From Perognathus longimembris pacificus (taxonomy: Eukaryota; Chordata; Mammalia; Rodentia; Heteromyidae): 64,000 nucleotides of DNA. Position 1 is the first letter of the stretch, and each line of letters starts with the position of its first letter. The notes beneath the pieces were generated by a model. It was given only the letters and a program-made list of their open reading frames with translations, was not told the DNA's origin and made no database searches. Shown one piece after another: positions 24,933 through 35,975 of this stretch. The position numbers and the translations under genes were made by a program. The stretch covers positions 98,288,880 through 98,352,879 of the forward strand of contig NC_063162.1 in assembly GCF_023159225.1 (NCBI RefSeq). Direction: 5' to 3'.

Positions 24933-25405
24933 ATAAATACAATATCATAGAGCATTACAACGAGGTTTCAGTGTGGGAGAGGACAATAGGTGACATTTAA
25001 TGAAAAGAATGAGGATTTGTTTCTTTGGCAGTTTTCAAACTGCTACAGAATGCTTTTAGTGGAATTAGTATCTTTTTTGAGTGCTCTCCCTTATCAGGGA
25101 AGTTGATCATCCATTAGAAATATGGAAGGCTTTACCAAGAGATGTGAAAGTTTTGTTTGTGTATAACATCTATAGTGATCTATAATCACCTCTACGATGA
25201 AATACCAAACCAAGTAAGAACCAGGAATCTTAGAACCATAATGTTGTAGAAGGTCAAGAGACTATGTTTAACACTTGTATAATACTTGTGTAAGTGTTAT
25301 ACACCGCTGTAACAAGACACCAAGCACACAACCCTCAGGCTTTTCAATATTTCTCCATCATGTCATCCTATAATCTAGGGAATAGTTGACAGATAGGTAT
25401 TTACT

Positions 25406-25409
<4 letters not shown>

Positions 25410-25443
<34 letters not shown>

Positions 25444-25621
25444 CAGTCCTGGGCCTTGGACTCAGGGCCTGAGCACTGTCCCTGGCTTCTTTTTGCTCAA
25501 GGCTACCACTCTGCCACTTGAGCCACAGCGCCACTTCTGGCCATTTTCTATGAAGAATCGAGCCCAGGGCTTCATGTGTAGGAGGCAAGCACTCTTGCCA
25601 CCAGGCCATATTTCCAGCCCT
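25410..25621 (-). mobile_element. IDL-Geo dimeric SINE
   Basis: The reverse complement gives an ID monomer, a shortened linker (the 'accacatatacag' segment is missing), then the right monomer and an A tail of more than 30 bases (the T run at 25409-25441). The target-site duplication is 25397-25409 'gtatttacttctt' and 25622-25635 'gtattttacttctt'. The long pure tail and well-kept sequence indicate a relatively young insertion. An Lys-rich frame on the minus strand is just the tail. Confidence 0.92.
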
Positions 25622-25896
25622 GTATTTTACTTCTTCTGTTTTCTTTCCTCTATTTTTCATCATGCCTCCTTTCCTTTCTTCTGGTTTTACTTTATTTTCT
25701 CATTTCTTTATTTAGAGTCTGCTAAAACTATAAGAAAGTACATATTGCAAATCTGCTGTATTTCACAGGTGTGCATATTAAGTAATATTGCAAGTGAATG
25801 TGGCATTTGCAAATGAGTGTTTACTCTTAATGAACAAGTATTGAAATGATTTTAAAACTAGTGAACATATATTGAATTATTTAAAACATATGTGAA

Positions 25897-26014
25897 ACTG
25901 TACAAGAAATGTATCCAGTGCCTAATGTATGAAACTGTAACCTTTCTGTACATCAGTTTGATAATAAAAATTTGAAAAAATAAATAAATAAAAATAAATG
26001 TAAAATAAAAAAAT
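25897..26014 (+). mobile_element. 5'-truncated LINE-1 3' end
   Basis: Only the last ~118 bases of the LINE-1 3'UTR are present: 'tacaagaaatgtatccagtg', 'atgtatgaaactgtaacctt', 'ctgtacatcagtttgataat', then an A-rich tail with AATA repeats. The flanks are a perfect 14-bp target-site duplication, 'aaaacatatgtgaa', at 25883-25896 and 26015-26028. Same family as the full-length element at 51099-59114. Confidence 0.93.
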
Positions 26015-26235
26015 AAAACATATGTGAATGATGAACCTTTAAATTATATTGGAAGTGTTCTCTTTCTCATATCAAAAGTGAGAGAATACAGCGATAAACT
26101 GATTTCATTGAAGTGATTGACTTATGGCTTTCCTCATGGGCTTTATTTACTGAGTGCTTTTGTTAGAGAAGTAGTATAGGCAATGGGTAGATTGAAGGTC
26201 TTGGGGACTGATTGACTGAATGAAGGAATCCTTAA

Positions 26236-26400
26236 CATGCCACTTTCTAGCTCTGTGAACCTGAGCAGTATGTTAAGTATTATCAAAGTATTGTCTGTGG
26301 GTCTTAGCTTAAGTCTCATCTTGGCATATCATTTTCCTCATAGGACTATTAATGAGGATTAAAGTGATTACTATATAAGAGTGTAGAAAATACATAAAAT
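26236..26400 (+). mobile_element. MIR SINE
   Basis: It matches MIR order: 'ccactttctagctctgtgaa', 'cctgagcagtatgttaagta', 'tcattttcctcataggact', 'taatgaggattaaagtgatt'. It is an ancient tRNA-derived SINE shared by mammals. Confidence 0.7.
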
Positions 26401-26539
26401 GCAGGAAGACTGACTTATTATTCAATACCATTTGTTTGGCAATATTTTCACTGTCATCAGAATTGACTGCTCTTCCTCTTAATTCTTCTCTACTGCCACT
26501 ATCATTTTTTTCCAGCTTCCCCTTTGCAATGTCCTTTTT

Positions 26540-26734
26540 TTGGCCAGTCCTGGGGCTTGGACTCAGGGCCTGAGTGCTGTCCCTGGCTTCTTTTTGCTCA
26601 AGGCTAGCACTCTGCCACTTGAGCCACAGCGCCCCTTCTGGCCATTTTCTGTATATGTGGTGCTGGGGAATCGAACCCAGGGCCTCATGTATATGAGGCA
26701 GGCACTCTTGCCACTAGGCCATACCCCCAGCCCA
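26540..26734 (-). mobile_element. IDL-Geo dimeric SINE, young-looking
   Basis: A complete dimer read on the minus strand: head 'gggctgggggtatggcctag', B-box 'gggttcgattcc', linker 'accacatatacagaaaatgg', then the right arm with 'tggctcaagtggcagagtg'. Its tail is only a few A long. A perfect 15-bp target-site duplication 'tgcaatgtccttttt' flanks it at 26525-26539 and 26735-26749. Confidence 0.95.
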
Positions 26735-26904
26735 TGCAATGTCCTTTTTGTCATGTGCATGTATGTATGTGTTTGTGTGTCTGTGAGCCAACAGTCTTTG
26801 ACTCATATATTTTTATTCTTTGTGTGTATGTTTGTCAACTGTTCTTGACTCATATGGTTTTTATCTTTGTGTACATGTCTGTGCACGCACGCACATGTGC
26901 ACAT

Positions 26905-27108
26905 GTTAGCATCAAGGATTGAACTGAGGGCATTGTGTTCTTGCTTGGCCTTCTTGCTCACAGGAGGCACTCTACCATTACCACTTGGACCATGCTTAAC
27001 TGTTGATGGAGTCTTATGGACTCTCCTTCCTGGGTTCACTTTGAACGCTTCTGGTTTTAGCCTTCTCAGTAGATAGTATTACAGGTGTGTGTCACTACAC
27101 CCAGCTAT
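26905..27108 (-). mobile_element. Hybrid SINE: B1-like plus tRNA-like arm
   Basis: Plus-strand order is tRNA-like arm ('attgaactgagggcattgtg', 'ttgctcacaggaggcactct'), a shortened linker, then the B1-like arm backwards ('tagtattacaggtgtgtgtc', 'actacacccagct'). Read on the minus strand it begins with the B1-like 'agctgggtgtagtgacac'. Old copy. Confidence 0.65.
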
Positions 27109-27400
27109 GTTACATGTTCTTAAATAAGGTGTTCTAGTTCAACTACAGTTATCTTCTCTAGAGTCATAGTTATACTGTGTTTCTCCCCTCCCCCCATTCT
27201 GATGGTCACTTTTCTGGTCTTAGAATTATCTCTAAAATATTACCTCTTTCCCCTTTTAGCTTGTAAAATTCTCCCAGAAGGAGTATATTTCTTATTATGC
27301 TATTAACCACTAAAATGAATAAACACAGAGAAAGCATTTATTGAACACTAACATCTGTCAGTTTGTGGTGAAAGTTATTTAATCTCCAAAACATCTTTAC
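27109..27400. other. Unique DNA
   Basis: No repeat or gene recognised, apart from a short C-rich patch near 27182-27196. Confidence 0.35.
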
Positions 27401-27575
27401 TAATGATGAACATGTTTATATATTTCATCTCCATTAGACAATGTAAAAACCTTTCTTGAAAAAGTTAGTTTATTTGACTACTTTCCCAAATCTATGAAAT
27501 AATGGAGCTAAAATTTGAACTCACTTCTGCTTACAGAACCAAGGATTTTTCCATTGCACAAGGCACTCAATATTC
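27400..27575 (-). mobile_element. MIR-like SINE, heavily diverged
   Basis: The pattern 'actttcccaaatctatgaaa', 'gagctaaaatttgaactcac', 'gaaccaaggatttttccatt' is the diverged reverse complement of the MIR centre and 5' half. Weak but ordered similarity. Confidence 0.45.
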
Positions 27576-28110
27576 ATTTGTAAAATAAATGAATGCTTGA
27601 TTGATAGCTGTGCCAACCAATTCAATGTAGTCAGCAACCAGGGATGCTAAAAATAAAATACAATTTTTTTAAAAGAATGAATTTTATATGCTAGACAGTG
27701 GATGCTTTTATATAGTTATGGTTGTTCAGTGTTGATGACAGAATTTTTATTGCTGTCACGAATTGAAGAATAGAACTTAGAAGAAATGTAGTGCCTGGTG
27801 AGAAACATGAGTTGATAGGCTCAGAATGCTATGTCTATGAATGGAACACTGATCATGAGGGGCTGACAATGTGCTAGGAAAGTCTTCAGTGGCATTGTCT
27901 TTTATAGTCCAATTGTAGTAACAGATTAGCCCTCAATTAGGTTAGAAACTTGGCTTGATGTAAAAAAAAAAAAAAAAGAAGTTGGTTGTCAGAATATTGA
28001 AACAGATCAAATCATATCACAGTTCTCATTTTCATTTCCAATGGAGATTTTGTAAGGAGAATTGGAGGAAATATATAAAGTCTTAAAAAACAACAACAAC
28101 AAAAAACAAC
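27576..28110. other. Unique DNA, nothing recognised
   Basis: AT-rich, with an A run near 27962-27976 and an AAC-rich patch at 28085-28112. The A run may be a remnant tail of an unrecognised retrosequence. Confidence 0.35.
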
Positions 28111-28124
28111 AACCATGGGGGGGT

Positions 28125-28330
28125 GGGAGCTGGGAATGTGGCTTAATGGTAGAGTGCTTGCCTAGCATGCATGAAGCCCTGGGTTCCATTCCTTAGCACC
28201 ACATAAACAAGAAAAAAAGAAAGCTGGAAGTGGTGCTGTGGCTCAAGTGGAAGAGTGATAGCCTTGAGCAATGAGGCCAGGGACAGTGCTCAGGCCCTGA
28301 GTCGAAGCCTTGGGACAGGCCAAAAGAAAA
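28125..28330 (+). mobile_element. IDL-Geo dimeric SINE, older subfamily
   Basis: ID monomer from 'gagctgggaatgtggcttaa', B-box 'gggttccattcc', linker 'accacataaac' with an A-rich spacer, then the right monomer 'gtggctcaagtggaagagtg' and 'gcttgggacaggccaaaag'-like end, with an A-rich tail to about 28365. The head form 'gggaatgtggctta' differs from the 'ggggatatagcctagtgg' of the young copies. A possible decayed duplication flanks it ('aaccatggggg' on the left, 'aacctatggggg' on the right). Confidence 0.85.
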
Positions 28331-28734
28331 AAAAAAAACAAAAAACACCAAAAAACAAAACAAAACCTATGGGGGCTATTCTTTTAATGAAGGAAAATAT
28401 TTCATTTGAAAACGAAGTAATTTCACCATTAAAGAAAAATTGCAACCAAAAATAAGATGTTAGAATCCTGGGGGATGGATCTTCCTTTCTCTGTCTCTGA
28501 GATTCCTGTCCTTTATCTCTTAAGTACCAATAGTTTATCATCTTGTCTTATCTCTGAGCCTGTCTTAGTTGTTTTCCTTTAGAAGACTATTTTTCTAACT
28601 ACATTTGGAAACAACAACAAAAGAGATACTGTTAAGATCACCCTGATAGGCAAGACAGAATATGTGTTATTTTCTATGTGTGTGGTATCATCTAGATTGG
28701 TAAAAATACATAAATTTTTAACATATTGCAAGTA

Positions 28735-28875
28735 GCTATGCACAGTGTCATATACTTGTAGTTGTAGCTTTTGGGATGCTGAGGTAAGAAGGTCATCGAG
28801 TCTAGTAGTTTAGGCTTTTCTGGGCAGTACTGTTAGACACTGTGTCTTAAAAGAGAAAACTAAAGGGACAGACAG
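28735..28875 (+). mobile_element. B1-like SINE, old
   Basis: It follows B1 order with heavy change: 'atacttgtagttgtagcttt', 'gggatgctgaggtaagaagg', 'actgttagacactgtgtctt', A-rich end. No tRNA-like arm. Confidence 0.55.
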
Positions 28876-29189
28876 TAGGTAGACAGATAAATAACAAGAC
28901 CGACTGGCATGTAATTTGTAAGTTTTACTCTGTAAATAAATGTTAAACTCTAACTATGACAGTAGTGAGCTAAGTTTTTTCTTTTTCTTTTAGCTTCTCA
29001 AACATTTTAAAGTCATTGCATATTGGTTTAGTAATCAGAAGTAGCTACTATTTTTAAATAATGTATGAATTCTTCCATAGTAACCTTTAAGTTTTGTAAT
29101 TAGAGATGTCTTGCTTGGGCAAGACATAGTCTTAATAGAATTAAGTTATGTACACACTTAATGATTAAAATAGAAATAACAACAAAATT

Positions 29190-29365
29190 GACAATCATGG
29201 GCAATGTTTTGAGTACTCATTTTGTACAAAGTAGTGTGTTCGAATTTTTCATGAATTCTGCCATTCAGTTCTCCCTTTCGCTGAGGGAAATATCCTTATT
29301 AGCAGATCAGAAAGCTGAAAATTTGGCTAAGTGTGCTAAAAAGTCACATAGCTGCTTATGGGTAT
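29190..29365 (-). mobile_element. MIR SINE
   Basis: Ordered similarity to the reverse complement of MIR: 'gttttgagtactcattttgt', 'tatccttattagcagatcag', 'aaagctgaaaatttggctaa', 'aaagtcacatagctgcttat'. This is the typical MIR 'gaaactgaggc...aggtcacatagct' layout. An open frame over it is coincidental. Confidence 0.6.
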
Positions 29366-29885
29366 ATTCTGTAAACAAACAAACACTGGTGTGGTGTTAA
29401 GGTTGCCTCTCATCTCCCGGATGGCACTATGAGATGCCCTACTCATCGCAGTCGCTTCCTCCTCACTCCCGGTACATCACTCCCACAATGAATCCCAGTT
29501 CCTCATTTCCTCTACTCAGCTTGCATTTCATACATACGTGTTTATGTCTTCTGTGAGCATACTACAACTACAAATCTGTGAAAAAAATCATATCCATTAA
29601 GACGCTCCCCAACTGAGTATTTTTTCATTTTGTTGCACATTTAATTTACTTTTCATTATAGTGTTTATCTTGCATCATCGTGTATTTCAAGTTAGATAGT
29701 AAGCAAATTGAGAGCAGAGTGTATTTCAAGTTATATAAGTGAATTGAGAGCCCAAACTATGTCCTACTGTGCTTGTATTTTCAACAGTACACTTTCTATA
29801 TTAAAAGGTTATTGAGTGAGTACAGGATTATACATTTTGTATGTTTATTTATTCTAATATCATTTACTTAAAAGAACGTGTAAAT

Positions 29886-30080
29886 TGGGCTGGGAATGTG
29901 GTTGAGCAGTAGAGTGCTTGCCTAGCATTCATGAAGCCCTGAGTGTGATTCCTCAGCACCACATAAACAGAAAAAGCCGGAAGTAATGCTGTGGTTCAAG
30001 TGTTAGAGTGGTAGCCTTGAGCAAAAGGAATCTAGGGGCAGTGCTCAAGTCCTAAGTTCAAACCCGACTGACACACAAAA
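29886..30080 (+). mobile_element. IDL-Geo dimeric SINE, older subfamily
   Basis: Complete dimer: 'gggctgggaatgtggttgag', 'cctgagtgtgattcctcagc' as a mutated B-box, linker 'accacataaacagaaaaagc', right monomer 'tggttcaagtgttagagtgg', end 'aacccgactgacacacaaaa'. The target-site duplication is 29875-29885 'aacgtgtaaat' and 30081-30091 'aatgtgtaaat', differing by a CpG-to-TpG type change. Confidence 0.9.
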
Positions 30081-30091
30081 AATGTGTAAAT

Positions 30092-30950
30092 CATGTGAGT
30101 CCCTCCAACAGGATGGATTTTGTCAGATCAGTGACTTGAGTTGAATGTGAGGTTATTCATTTCAGAGCTCTCTATTATGGGAGAATTGGATGCATCTCTT
30201 GATCTGCCTGTGTTCTTTGCTGATGATTTCATCTTTTTCCTCTTCTTTCATTATTACTTACTGAATGCAGTTGAATTCAAGTAACTACTAAGATTCATTG
30301 TAACTTCTCAGCAAAAGTAAATTCCAAGAACCAATGTGGCATGTGAGTTCATATTAATTCTTGGGAAAAAATTAAGAACCCAGAGGGTCTATGTGAACCC
30401 TTTTCTTGTGGTTTAATATTCTTTTCCAAGATTTGTTGGTGTTTTTTGCTTTGATATGTGTTCTTTTATAGATGTTGGTAAATGAAAATTATTAGTAAGA
30501 GACAAAACCAGTGATTTTGAGAGAGAAAGAAAACTTTTTTCTTAGGAAAATACTTAGCCATCAGGTTGTATTGAACCTTTTAGAGGTTAAAGGATCATTT
30601 GAATTTCATGAATATTTTATGTCATCTTTACTTGACTTCTACTAGATGGGAGAACAAAGGTGATTGTTATCATTCTCATCCGATTCTCTTTCTTTATTGA
30701 TGGACAGTATAGGAAGCCCAGAGCTACAATTCTTTGCTTAATGTTTTACGAATCATTCATATAGTTTTTTTTTTTTCCTTTTGGTGTTGTCAAGGTGTTT
30801 CAATAATGAATATCATTTACTTATTCATTTACAAATGAATTTTAGTTTTTGTATATGAAAGCATGCATCTTCTGTTTCTCTGGGCCTAACTTGTGTCAAT
30901 TGACATGATTTTTTTCAGGTCCTTCCTTCCTTCCCTTTTTTCTTTTTTTG
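30092..30950. other. Unique DNA, nothing recognised
   Basis: No repeat or exon recognised. A T/C-rich patch at 30919-30950 adjoins the LINE-1 fragment to its right. Confidence 0.35.
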
Positions 30951-30952
30951 GC

Positions 30953-31255
30953 AGGTGATGCAATATCATTTTCTATTAGATGAGCACAGTTCTATTCTGT
31001 ATATATCCCACATTTTCTTGATCCATTTGTCCACTGAGGGGCATCTAGGTCAGTCCATACCTTGCTATTGTAAATAGTGCTTTAGTGAACATGACTGTGC
31101 TTTACTGTAATCTTTTGGATAAATGCCCCAGAGTGGAATTGCTGGATCATTGCATCGTTCTATGTTTGGTTTTCTGAGGAACCTCCATACCACTTTCCAG
31201 AGTAGTTGAACATGTTTACATTTTCACCAACAGTGGACTAGATTTCCTTTTTAGC
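30953..31255 (-). mobile_element. LINE-1 ORF2 3'-end fragment
   Basis: It aligns by eye with the ORF2 C-terminal part of the full-length element at about 51745-52055. Both share, in order, 'ttgatccatttgtccactga'-type sequence, 'ggggcatctaggtcagtcca', a 'cttttggataaatgccccag' segment, and 'gaggaacctccataccactt'. It is diverged and not open in any frame, so it is an old insertion of a related LINE-1. Confidence 0.8.
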
Positions 31256-31289
31256 ACTCTAGGGTGGTTTCCAAGCATACAACAATGTG

Positions 31290-31640
31290 TTAACTGAAAC
31301 ATGGTAGATTTGGGGGAGAACTCAAATAGTGTAATTCCTTTGAAAGGCCAACTTACAGTTCAACAGAATAAATAGTAGGAAACCAATACTCAAAAAGAGG
31401 TGTAGGATCAAAGGGAAGTGTAGACAAATGAAGAAAGGAAGGAGAATACAGCCATAAAATTCAACTCATGTTCTAAAAAAAATTAAGAAAATTTAGGGAA
31501 AGAGCAGGGTTGGGATGGAGAGAATGATTAATGGGGTGACATTGATCAACATGCATTATATTTATAAACTGTGTTAATGAATGGTAACTCCTTTGTACAA
31601 CTTCTGGTAGATAATAAAAATATTATTTAAAACGTTAGTC
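31290..31640 (+). mobile_element. Old LINE-1 3'UTR fragment
   Basis: The segment 'gtgacattgatcaacatgca', 'gttaatgaatggtaactcct', 'ttgtacaacttctggtagat', 'aataaaaat' is the sense-strand version of the sequence found reversed at 33730-33850 and, in part, at 59460-59570. I take it to be an older LINE-1 3' end with a poly(A) signal-like AATAAA. Confidence 0.55.
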
Positions 31641-31714
31641 CATTAAGTCCTAGCACTAAGCCAGAATAATAATAAAAGCAACAACAACAATAAATTGATA
31701 ATGATGAAATAATA

Positions 31715-31802
31715 AAAATGAAAGACAGGAAGGAAGGAAGGGTGGGATGGAGGGAGGGAGGGAGAGAGAGAAAGAGGGAGAAAGAAAGGAAGCAAGCAAG
31801 GA
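31715..31802. repeat. Purine-rich (GGAA/GGGA)n tract
   Basis: About 85 bases of mostly A and G on the plus strand with GGAA and GGGAGAGA units. The opposite-strand frame is Ser/Leu/Phe-rich for this reason only. Confidence 0.85.
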
Positions 31803-31884
31803 ATCCATTCATTACAACTAGTAAGGCGGGCTGAATAGGTGAGAGTATTTTATCTTCTACTTACATTGACACCATGGGAAATTG

Positions 31885-32072
31885 TATAGCTATAAATTAT
31901 AATCTACAACTCATGGGGGGGGACAGGGAAAGGGGGGAAGGCAGAGGCAGAGGGAAAAATGAGGAAGGAGCTAAGAAGTTGGATAAGAAATGTACTCACT
32001 TCCTTACATATGAAACTGTAACTAACCCCTCTGTACTTCACTTTGCCAATAAAGAAAAAAAGAACACATAAA
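31885..32072 (+). mobile_element. 5'-truncated LINE-1 3' end
   Basis: Sense-strand LINE-1 3'UTR with the G-rich polypurine tract (about 31914-31980), then 'tacatatgaaactgtaacta', 'cctctgtacttcactttgcc', 'aataaagaaaaaaag'. It matches the reverse complement of 51110-51270 in the full-length element. Confidence 0.85.
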
Positions 32073-32079
32073 AATTACA

Positions 32080-32740
32080 CTGAGTTGAATAACAAAAATA
32101 TATATAATCTTTGCCTCCATTTTACAAGCCTATGGTATTCTACTACAACTATGGGAATCCCACCAGTACTTTTCACATTTCCTTTCATGCATTTGTAAGC
32201 AGATATGCTATCTTTTTAACCCTTTCCCAAATACATCCTTGCATTTCCTTCCTTAACTGAAATCTAGTTTTCTTTCAGGACTTGAGAGTTTTTGTCAGTC
32301 ATTCTTCCTGTGGCCACTCAGTCTCTCTTCATAGGGCTGAGTGAGTTGTATGTATGCTCATGCACATGTGCATTATGTTCTTGCATTTCCTCTGGCTTGC
32401 CAGTACCAATTACAATCCATTAATTATTTTACTTTTCCAATGGCACACATAAATTTTTATTCTCCCCACTTGCTACTATATACTTACCTCTTGCTAGATT
32501 CAAGACATGATGTCTCTTGAACAGTATATTTTTATCTAAACTATGGCTAAAATATTGAGAGATTTCAAACTCTTAAGACTAGCTACCCATTACTATATCT
32601 CCTTTTGTGTAAACTAACTTCCTCTTTCACCTAAGAGTCTATTCCCAGGGACATCCTATTGGTCATCTTCGTAATTGAATTCTTCTACTTCAGAAGTCTT
32701 GAGCTTGATTCTGCCTTGACCATCATACCTTTGGCTAATT
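32080..32740. other. Unique DNA, nothing recognised
   Basis: No repeat or gene recognised; composition AT-rich to mixed. Confidence 0.35.
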
Positions 32741-32743
32741 TAG

Positions 32744-33000
32744 AACTCTGTTCCTGATATATCTGCTATTGTGTGTCTGTTTGCCTCTACTAATGCCTGG
32801 AGCTCTTGCTTAGCTTTTCGGCTCATAGCCAACTCATCCACTTGAGCCAAGCCTCTAGTCCAGAAATGTTGGTGGTAACTTTGAAGAGGGAGTCTCATGA
32901 TTTGGCTGCCCAGTCTGGCTTCAAACTGTGGTCCAGAGATCTCATCTTCCTGAGTAGTTAAGATTATAGGCCTGAGGCAGCCACTGATTACCAATAGTTG
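32744..33000 (-). mobile_element. Hybrid SINE, old
   Basis: The B1-like arm is seen backwards at the right ('ctgcccagtctggcttcaaa', 'gtagttaagattataggcct'). A diverged tRNA-like arm sits at the left ('actcatccacttgagccaag'). The order on the minus strand is B1-like then tRNA-like, as in the other hybrids. Confidence 0.6.
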
Positions 33001-33014
33001 CCCAGTATTCTCTT

Positions 33015-33240
33015 TTTGTTTTGTTTACACTTATATAAAGGTGTTTTAGTTTTCTTTCTCAATTTATGTACAAAATGCATCTTAGTCACCTCTTCCATTC
33101 TCTTTTCCCCTCCCCAGCCCTCATCTAATCCCACCCCTACCAATCTTCTCTAGTTTCTTAGTTCAGTCCTCATATATATACATTGAGTATTATGACTGTA
33201 TTCATTCCATCATCTTTTGTTTCAGTCATCACTTAGAATA
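33015..33240 (-). mobile_element. Old LINE-1 3'UTR fragment
   Basis: Contains 'caaaatgcatcttagtcacc' followed by a C/T-rich segment and 'atgactgtattcattccatc', the same arrangement as 4325-4560. Read on the minus strand it is a LINE-1-like 3' end with a purine-rich tract. Confidence 0.45.
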
Positions 33241-33725
33241 TTTTAAGGAAATTTTTATTGATTTAAGCTTTATTGGATTTAGGCTTGTAGATATGAACTC
33301 TTTTTTCATTTCACAATTTGTTTCCCTGTTATCTTACCTTCATGAAAACTCATTATTCACTCATTTGTAGTCTTATAAAATGAGTCTGTTTTCATTGCCC
33401 ATCTGTATATTCTTCTATTCTTCTCTTTCTTCTGTCACATCCACCAATCTGTTTTTGTATGCTCAGGAATTTGTTCCCACTAATCTTATCCGAGCTCTTT
33501 CCTGCAGTTCATACAGTTCCACAAACCCCACACTTGCTAAATTTTACTCCTACTAAAATGATAACAATACTGTTTTAAATCCTTAATGTTATTCTTTTTT
33601 CTATCTCTATTCTCCTAAGATATTTCTTCAAAAGAGTTTGTCAACATTTACCAAAAACATACCATTACTTTCTACTTACTTTTTGGAGGTGGGTCAGGGC
33701 AATTGTAGATACATTTGTTTCAGAA
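33241..33725. other. Unique or very old repeat DNA
   Basis: C/T-rich on the plus strand between two old LINE-1 3'UTR fragments. It may be decayed LINE-1, but I cannot support a specific assignment. Confidence 0.3.
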
Positions 33726-33727
33726 TC

Positions 33728-33985
33728 TGGGTTTTACTTTTCAAAAATTTTTTTATCTTTAAGTAGTTGTACAAAAGAGGCTCCACTTAATAAAGCTGTT
33801 TAGGAATACAATGCATCTTAATCAGTGTCACCCCCTTCAACACTCTAACCCCCTTTAACCTAGCCCTTCCCTTTTTCTTAATTTTGTGGTATATAAATGA
33901 ATTCTTGACCTCACCTCCCCCCTTCATTTGTGTACTCCTGTCCTGTTGGCCCCACCCTATCCCTTGCATGTACTCATTTTCTGGT
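33728..33985 (-). mobile_element. Old LINE-1 3'UTR fragment
   Basis: 'aagtagttgtacaaaagagg', 'aatgcatcttaatcagtgtc' then C/T-rich sequence. Part of it is the reverse complement of the 31500-31620 segment. A minus-strand 60-codon frame over it is not a recognised protein. Confidence 0.5.
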
Positions 33986-34194
33986 GCTGATTTTTGGGGC
34001 TTTGACCTGGTTTTTCTAAAAAAATTATATTACTTGAGCTTTCCCTAGAGTCTACTATACTTTATTTAATTCATTTGTAACTACTTGAATACCACCCAAT
34101 GTGTTTAATCCTAGATTTATAGGGCAATTCTAGCTACCACAAATAAGGGAAGCCATGCAATCTTTGTACGTACTTAAGTTCCTTTTTTCCTTTG

Positions 34195-34606
34195 CTCATT
34201 GCTGGTACTCTACACTTGTGCTATGCCTTTGCAGAGTTTTGGCTGCCTAATTTGCAATAGAGTCCCTGGGAACATTTTTCCTGAGATAGTTTTGAATCTC
34301 ACTTCTCAGGTCTCAGCTAGCTGAGTAGCAAGGATTATGGGCATGAGCCACCAGCACTCAATTTAAATGATTATTTTTGTGGTGTGCCAGTCCTGGGGCT
34401 TGAACTCAGTGCTTGGTCACTGTCCTTGAGCTTGTGTGCTCAAGGCTAGCACCCTATCACTTTAGGCACAGCTCCACTTCTGACTTTTTTGCAACTAATT
34501 TGAGTATGTCGGACTTTCTTGCCCATCTGTTTTCAAATTCTGGTCTTCAGATCTTAGCCTCCTGAGTAGACAGGATTTCAGGCAAAAGCCACTGGCACAG
34601 CTTAAA
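34195..34606 (-). mobile_element. Two adjacent minus-strand hybrid SINEs
   Basis: 34195-34358 is an old copy with a poor tRNA-like arm and a B1-like arm ('gtctcagctagctgagtagc', 'aaggattatgggcatgagcc'). 34384-34606 is better kept. Its plus strand reads 'gccagtcctggggcttgaac', 'gtgctcaaggctagcaccct', linker 'tttgcaactaatttgagtat', then 'gtcttcagatcttagcctcc' and 'aggcaaaagccactgg'. Read on the minus strand each is 7SL-like arm, then linker, then tRNA-like arm. Confidence 0.75.
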
Positions 34607-35664
34607 TTATTTTATCGAAATCATAAATCAATACTTGCTACCTTGGTTCTGCGTTGGGAATCTCCTCAACACATCCCAATTTGGTTCTTGCTTACCAAAG
34701 TTGTGTAGTCATTCTCCTATTTGCCCACACATGCTATGTGCTATTACCATGGGCTCCAATGCCTTTCAGGTATTAGTTCTAGATTATTCTTTTGCTTGCT
34801 ATTTTTAATATGCTCTCTTAGATACTATGATCTCTTGCATTTATATTCCTTTTGAAAATTTTAATTAGCATATATAAATTACAGAAAGGAAGAGGGATCA
34901 TAGTGACATTTCCATAAAATGCATTTCATATATTTTGACCATATTCATTCCCTTCAATGATTCTTTTATCTCTCCTAAACCCATTTGTATTTTCTGATAT
35001 CTAATTGTTTCCCCTATATTTTTTTTTCATGTCCCAATTTCCCCCAAGATTCCACATTTGAAAAAAAAATGATACTTTTCTTTGTGGAAATGGATTATTT
35101 CACTTAACATGAGAGTTCCAGTTTTATCAGTTTTACTGTAAAACATAACTTCATTCTTGTTTGTTGTTGAATAAAACTTCATTGTGGATATGTACTACAT
35201 TTTCTTTATCCATTCATCCATGATGTGTACCTAACCTGATTCGTGAGAATGGTAAAGCAACAAACATAGTAGTCAGGTATCTCTAGTGTAAGCTGACTTC
35301 AGTTCGTTAGGGGGATATACCCAGGAGTGCTCTACCAGGAACATAGAGTAGTTCTATTTTTAGTTTTTTAAGGAATCTTCGTACTGATTTCAATATTAGC
35401 TGGAATAATATACATCTTTACCAATGGTACAGAAGGGTCCCATTCCCCAAGCCCTATTTCCTTCCTGGCTGTGTTTGTTTCCTTGTGATTGCCATTCTGA
35501 CTGGGGATGAGATAGAATCTTAGTGTAGCTTTGATTTACATTTCTTTCATGGCTTGAAGATATTGAATGTATATATTGGCTATTCAATTTAATTGGTAGT
35601 TTGGATTATGTGTTCATTTGGTGTTTACTTTTGGAGGTGTTTTTTTTCTGGGGTTTTTTTTTTT

Positions 35665-35910
35665 TTTGGTCAGTCATAGGGTCACTGGGATTGAACTCAG
35701 TGCCTGGGCTCTGTCCCTGAGCTCTTCTGCTCAAGGCTAGTGTTTGACCTCTTTGAGCTACAGCACCACTTCAGGTTTTCTGGTAGTTAATTGGAGATAA
35801 GATTTTCCTCACAGGTTTTCCTGCCTGTGCTACTTCTGAACTATGATCCTCAGATTTCAGCCTCCTGAGTAGCTAGGATTACAGGCGTGAGCCATCAGTG
35901 CCTGTCTGGT
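35665..35910 (-). mobile_element. Hybrid SINE nested in old LINE-1
   Basis: A fairly complete hybrid. Plus strand: tRNA-like arm backwards ('actgggattgaactcagtgc', 'tctgctcaaggctagtgttt'), linker 'tggtagttaattggagataa', then B1-like arm backwards ('gatcctcagatttcagcctc', 'gtagctaggattacaggcgt'). A T run on its left is the reversed A tail. Confidence 0.82.
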
Positions 35911-35935
35911 GGCTTTATGTTTTTCTCTTTCTGGT

Positions 35936-35941
<6 letters not shown>

Positions 35942-35973
<32 letters not shown>
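35942..35973. repeat. (TG)n microsatellite
   Basis: Sixteen TG units between two minus-strand hybrid SINEs. It sits at the tail side of the right-hand SINE and probably arose from its tail. Confidence 0.95.

Positions 35974-35975
<2 letters not shown>

Noticed and set aside
26540..26848. 102-codon plus-strand frame containing 'LKASTLPLEPQRPFWPF'
   Set aside because: The same peptide recurs at 25493, 52142 and 61099 because each is the antisense translation of the IDL-Geo SINE.
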